A DNA stretch of 64,000 nucleotides from JAUMBM01 sp964441755. GTDB taxonomy: Bacteria; Bacteroidota; Bacteroidia; Chitinophagales; Saprospiraceae. The notes beneath the pieces were generated by a model, which saw only the letters and a program-made list of their open reading frames with translations, had not been told where the DNA came from and searched no databases. The stretch spans positions 186,001 through 250,000 of the forward strand of contig CAYTVG010000003.1 in the NCBI GenBank assembly GCA_964441755.1, written 5' to 3'. A program made the translations under genes and the position numbers. Below are positions 62,817 through 64,000 of this stretch, piece by piece (position 1 is the stretch's first letter; each line of letters begins with the position of its first letter).

Positions 62817-64000
62817 TTATTCTTCTTCATCATGCACTACCGGTGTTGATTCGTTGTTATCAGCATGTTCGTCACCTGCAATGACCGTAACATCCGCAAT
62901 TGAATCTTCATCCTGCAAACGAATCAGCCTTACCCCTTGTGTTGCACGGCCCTGTACTCGCATTTCGCCAACCGACATCCTTATGACGATACCGGAACGA
63001 TTGGTAATCATAAGGTCATCTGTATCGCTTACGGCTTTGATTGCTACAACAGCCCCTGTTTTGTCGCTAATCAACATGGTGCGTACGCCCTTACCCCCTC
63101 GTGTAATAAGCCGATAATCCTCCGGATCAGAGCGTTTGCCCATACCTTTCTCACTAACGACCAGCAGGCTTATGTCCTTATCTTTTTCCTGATCTACACA
63201 TACCATTCCTACTACAGCATCATTTTCACCCTGCAGACTGATACCCCTTACACCAGCAGCGGTGCGGCCCATAGGGCGCACATCCTGCTCGTTGAATCGA
63301 ATAGCATTGCCGTGATGCGTAGCCAAAAATACCTGTGTATCTCCGCTGGTGAGTTTGGCTTCCAGCAACTCATCGCCTTCGTTAATGGTGATAGCAGCAA
63401 TTCCTGCTGCACGAGGACGGCTGAAAGCCTCAACCTGTGTCTTTTTGACCATCCCCTGACGAGTGCAGAACATGATATAATTCTCGTTCAGGAAGGCAGT
63501 GTCATTCAGGTCTTTGACGATAATATAAGCCCTGACTTTATTTTCTTTGGGTATATCGATGATATTCTGGATTACACGGCCACCTGAGGTTTTGGATGCT
63601 TCCGGAATTTCGTATACCCGCAACCAGTGACACTTACCCTGGTCTGTAAACAGCAACAGGTAGTTGTGATTGCTGGCCACAAACATGTGCTCGATAAAAT
63701 CTTCATCACGAGTTCGGCTTCCCTGACTTCCCCGGCCTCCCCGACCCTGCTGTCTGTACTCCGTTGTAGGTGTACGCTTGATATAACCAAGATGACTGAT
63801 GGTAACGATAACCTCTTCGTCCTTGATCATATCCTCGATAGAGATATCCGCCTCGGAATAACTTATGACCGTGCGGCGGGCATCACCATAGCGCGCCTTG
63901 ATATCACTGAGTTCTTCCTTGATAATCTCCCGCTGCAATTGTTCGCTTGCAAGAATCGCCTTTAGTTTGTCAATCAGGCTGCGTATTTCATCATACTCAG
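62817..64000 (-). CDS. gyrA: DNA gyrase subunit A, C-terminal part (truncated by window edge)
   Basis: About 394 codons are visible and the frame continues beyond 64000. The visible start of the frame reads EYDEIRSLIDKLKAILASEQ, the C-terminal end of the breakage-reunion domain's coiled region. It is followed by the beta-pinwheel repeats with the GyrA-box QQGRGGRG, which marks gyrase rather than topoisomerase IV. GyrA cuts and religates DNA to introduce negative supercoils. The tail ends in acidic HADNNESTPVVHDEEE. The active-site Tyr and QRDR lie outside this window. Confidence 0.95.
   Translation of the reverse strand, partial: EYDEIRSLIDKLKAILASEQLQREIIKEELSDIKARYGDARRTVISYSEADISIEDMIKDEEVIVTISHLGYIKRTPTTEYRQQGRGGRGSQGSRTRDEDFIEHMFVASNHNYLLLFTDQGKCHWLRVYEIPEASKTSGGRVIQNIIDIPKENKVRAYIIVKDLNDTAFLNENYIMFCTRQGMVKKTQVEAFSRPRAAGIAAITINEGDELLEAKLTSGDTQVFLATHHGNAIRFNEQDVRPMGRTAAGVRGISLQGENDAVVGMVCVDQEKDKDISLLVVSEKGMGKRSDPEDYRLITRGGKGVRTMLISDKTGAVVAIKAVSDTDDLMITNRSGIVIRMSVGEMRVQGRATQGVRLIRLQDEDSIADVTVIAGDEHADNNESTPVVHDEEE

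Overview
The window looks like chromosomal core sequence from a member of the Bacteroidota, probably the Saprospiria (Lewinella/Haliscomenobacter-like). This placement is inferred from four things. Four secreted proteins end in type IX secretion (T9SS) sorting domains with an FPNP/SPNP/WPNP-type motif. Many genes are preceded by the Bacteroidota promoter pattern TTG-N19-21-TAnnTTTG instead of a Shine-Dalgarno site. Base composition is moderate. Several families are typical of the phylum: a DUF3810 metallopeptidase-like protein, DUF547, BadF-type kinase, LytS/LytTR pair, carboxyspermidine-type polyamine genes, and gyrA followed by a TPR gene. I see no rRNA, tRNA, CRISPR array, prophage, or transposase gene.

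Layout. 1-2.8 kb: 5' end of acpH, ychF, a tandem hairpin repeat, and a secreted PEGA-like protein. 3-4.8 kb: TRAP transporter membrane subunits (M and Q) without a binding protein. 5-11.7 kb: BadF-type sugar kinase, pfkA, cdd, kdsB, LysM protein, cystathionine beta-synthase, and mnmH. 12-15.5 kb: smc. 15.9-21 kb: T9SS cargo and a very large TraB/GumN protein. 21.3-25.8 kb: carboxy(nor)spermidine dehydrogenase and decarboxylase, prmC, and rluD. 26-30 kb: a trans-sulfuration PLP enzyme, a secreted amidohydrolase, and an aspartyl protease. 30-35.5 kb: a TonB-dependent receptor and two T9SS cargo proteins. 35.5-41.8 kb, all on the minus strand: galM, EVE protein, TrmH-type methyltransferase, pyrG, and a GH31 glucosidase. 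42-45.4 kb: an unrecognised helical protein behind a very AT-rich promoter, DUF547, and an RsmF-like methyltransferase. 45.6-48.6 kb: Crp/Fnr regulator, mltG, and panB. 48.8-53.8 kb: a lipoprotein, a fused peptide-ABC ATPase, and PA-domain T9SS cargo. 54-57.5 kb: LytS/LytTR, DUF3810, and trxA. 57.7-60 kb: DUF58, class III-like PPK2, and an S4 protein. 60-64 kb: 3-hydroxyacyl-CoA dehydrogenase, TPR protein, and the 3' part of gyrA.

How the genes fit together. Most are housekeeping genes in short transcription units. Cystathionine beta-synthase and the PLP lyase could supply a reverse trans-sulfuration route. The two polyamine genes are consecutive pathway steps. The sugar kinase and pfkA are a likely operon, as are DUF58, ppk2 and the S4 gene. 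No complete new defence or mobile system is visible. The most unusual material is non-coding: many strong intergenic palindromes, including a recurring two-hairpin arrangement (GC-rich hairpin, then a TGATTTTT/AAAAATCA-type AT-rich hairpin); a 69-bp tandem repeat made only of hairpins; and a 161-bp MITE-like segment inside the leader of a T9SS gene.
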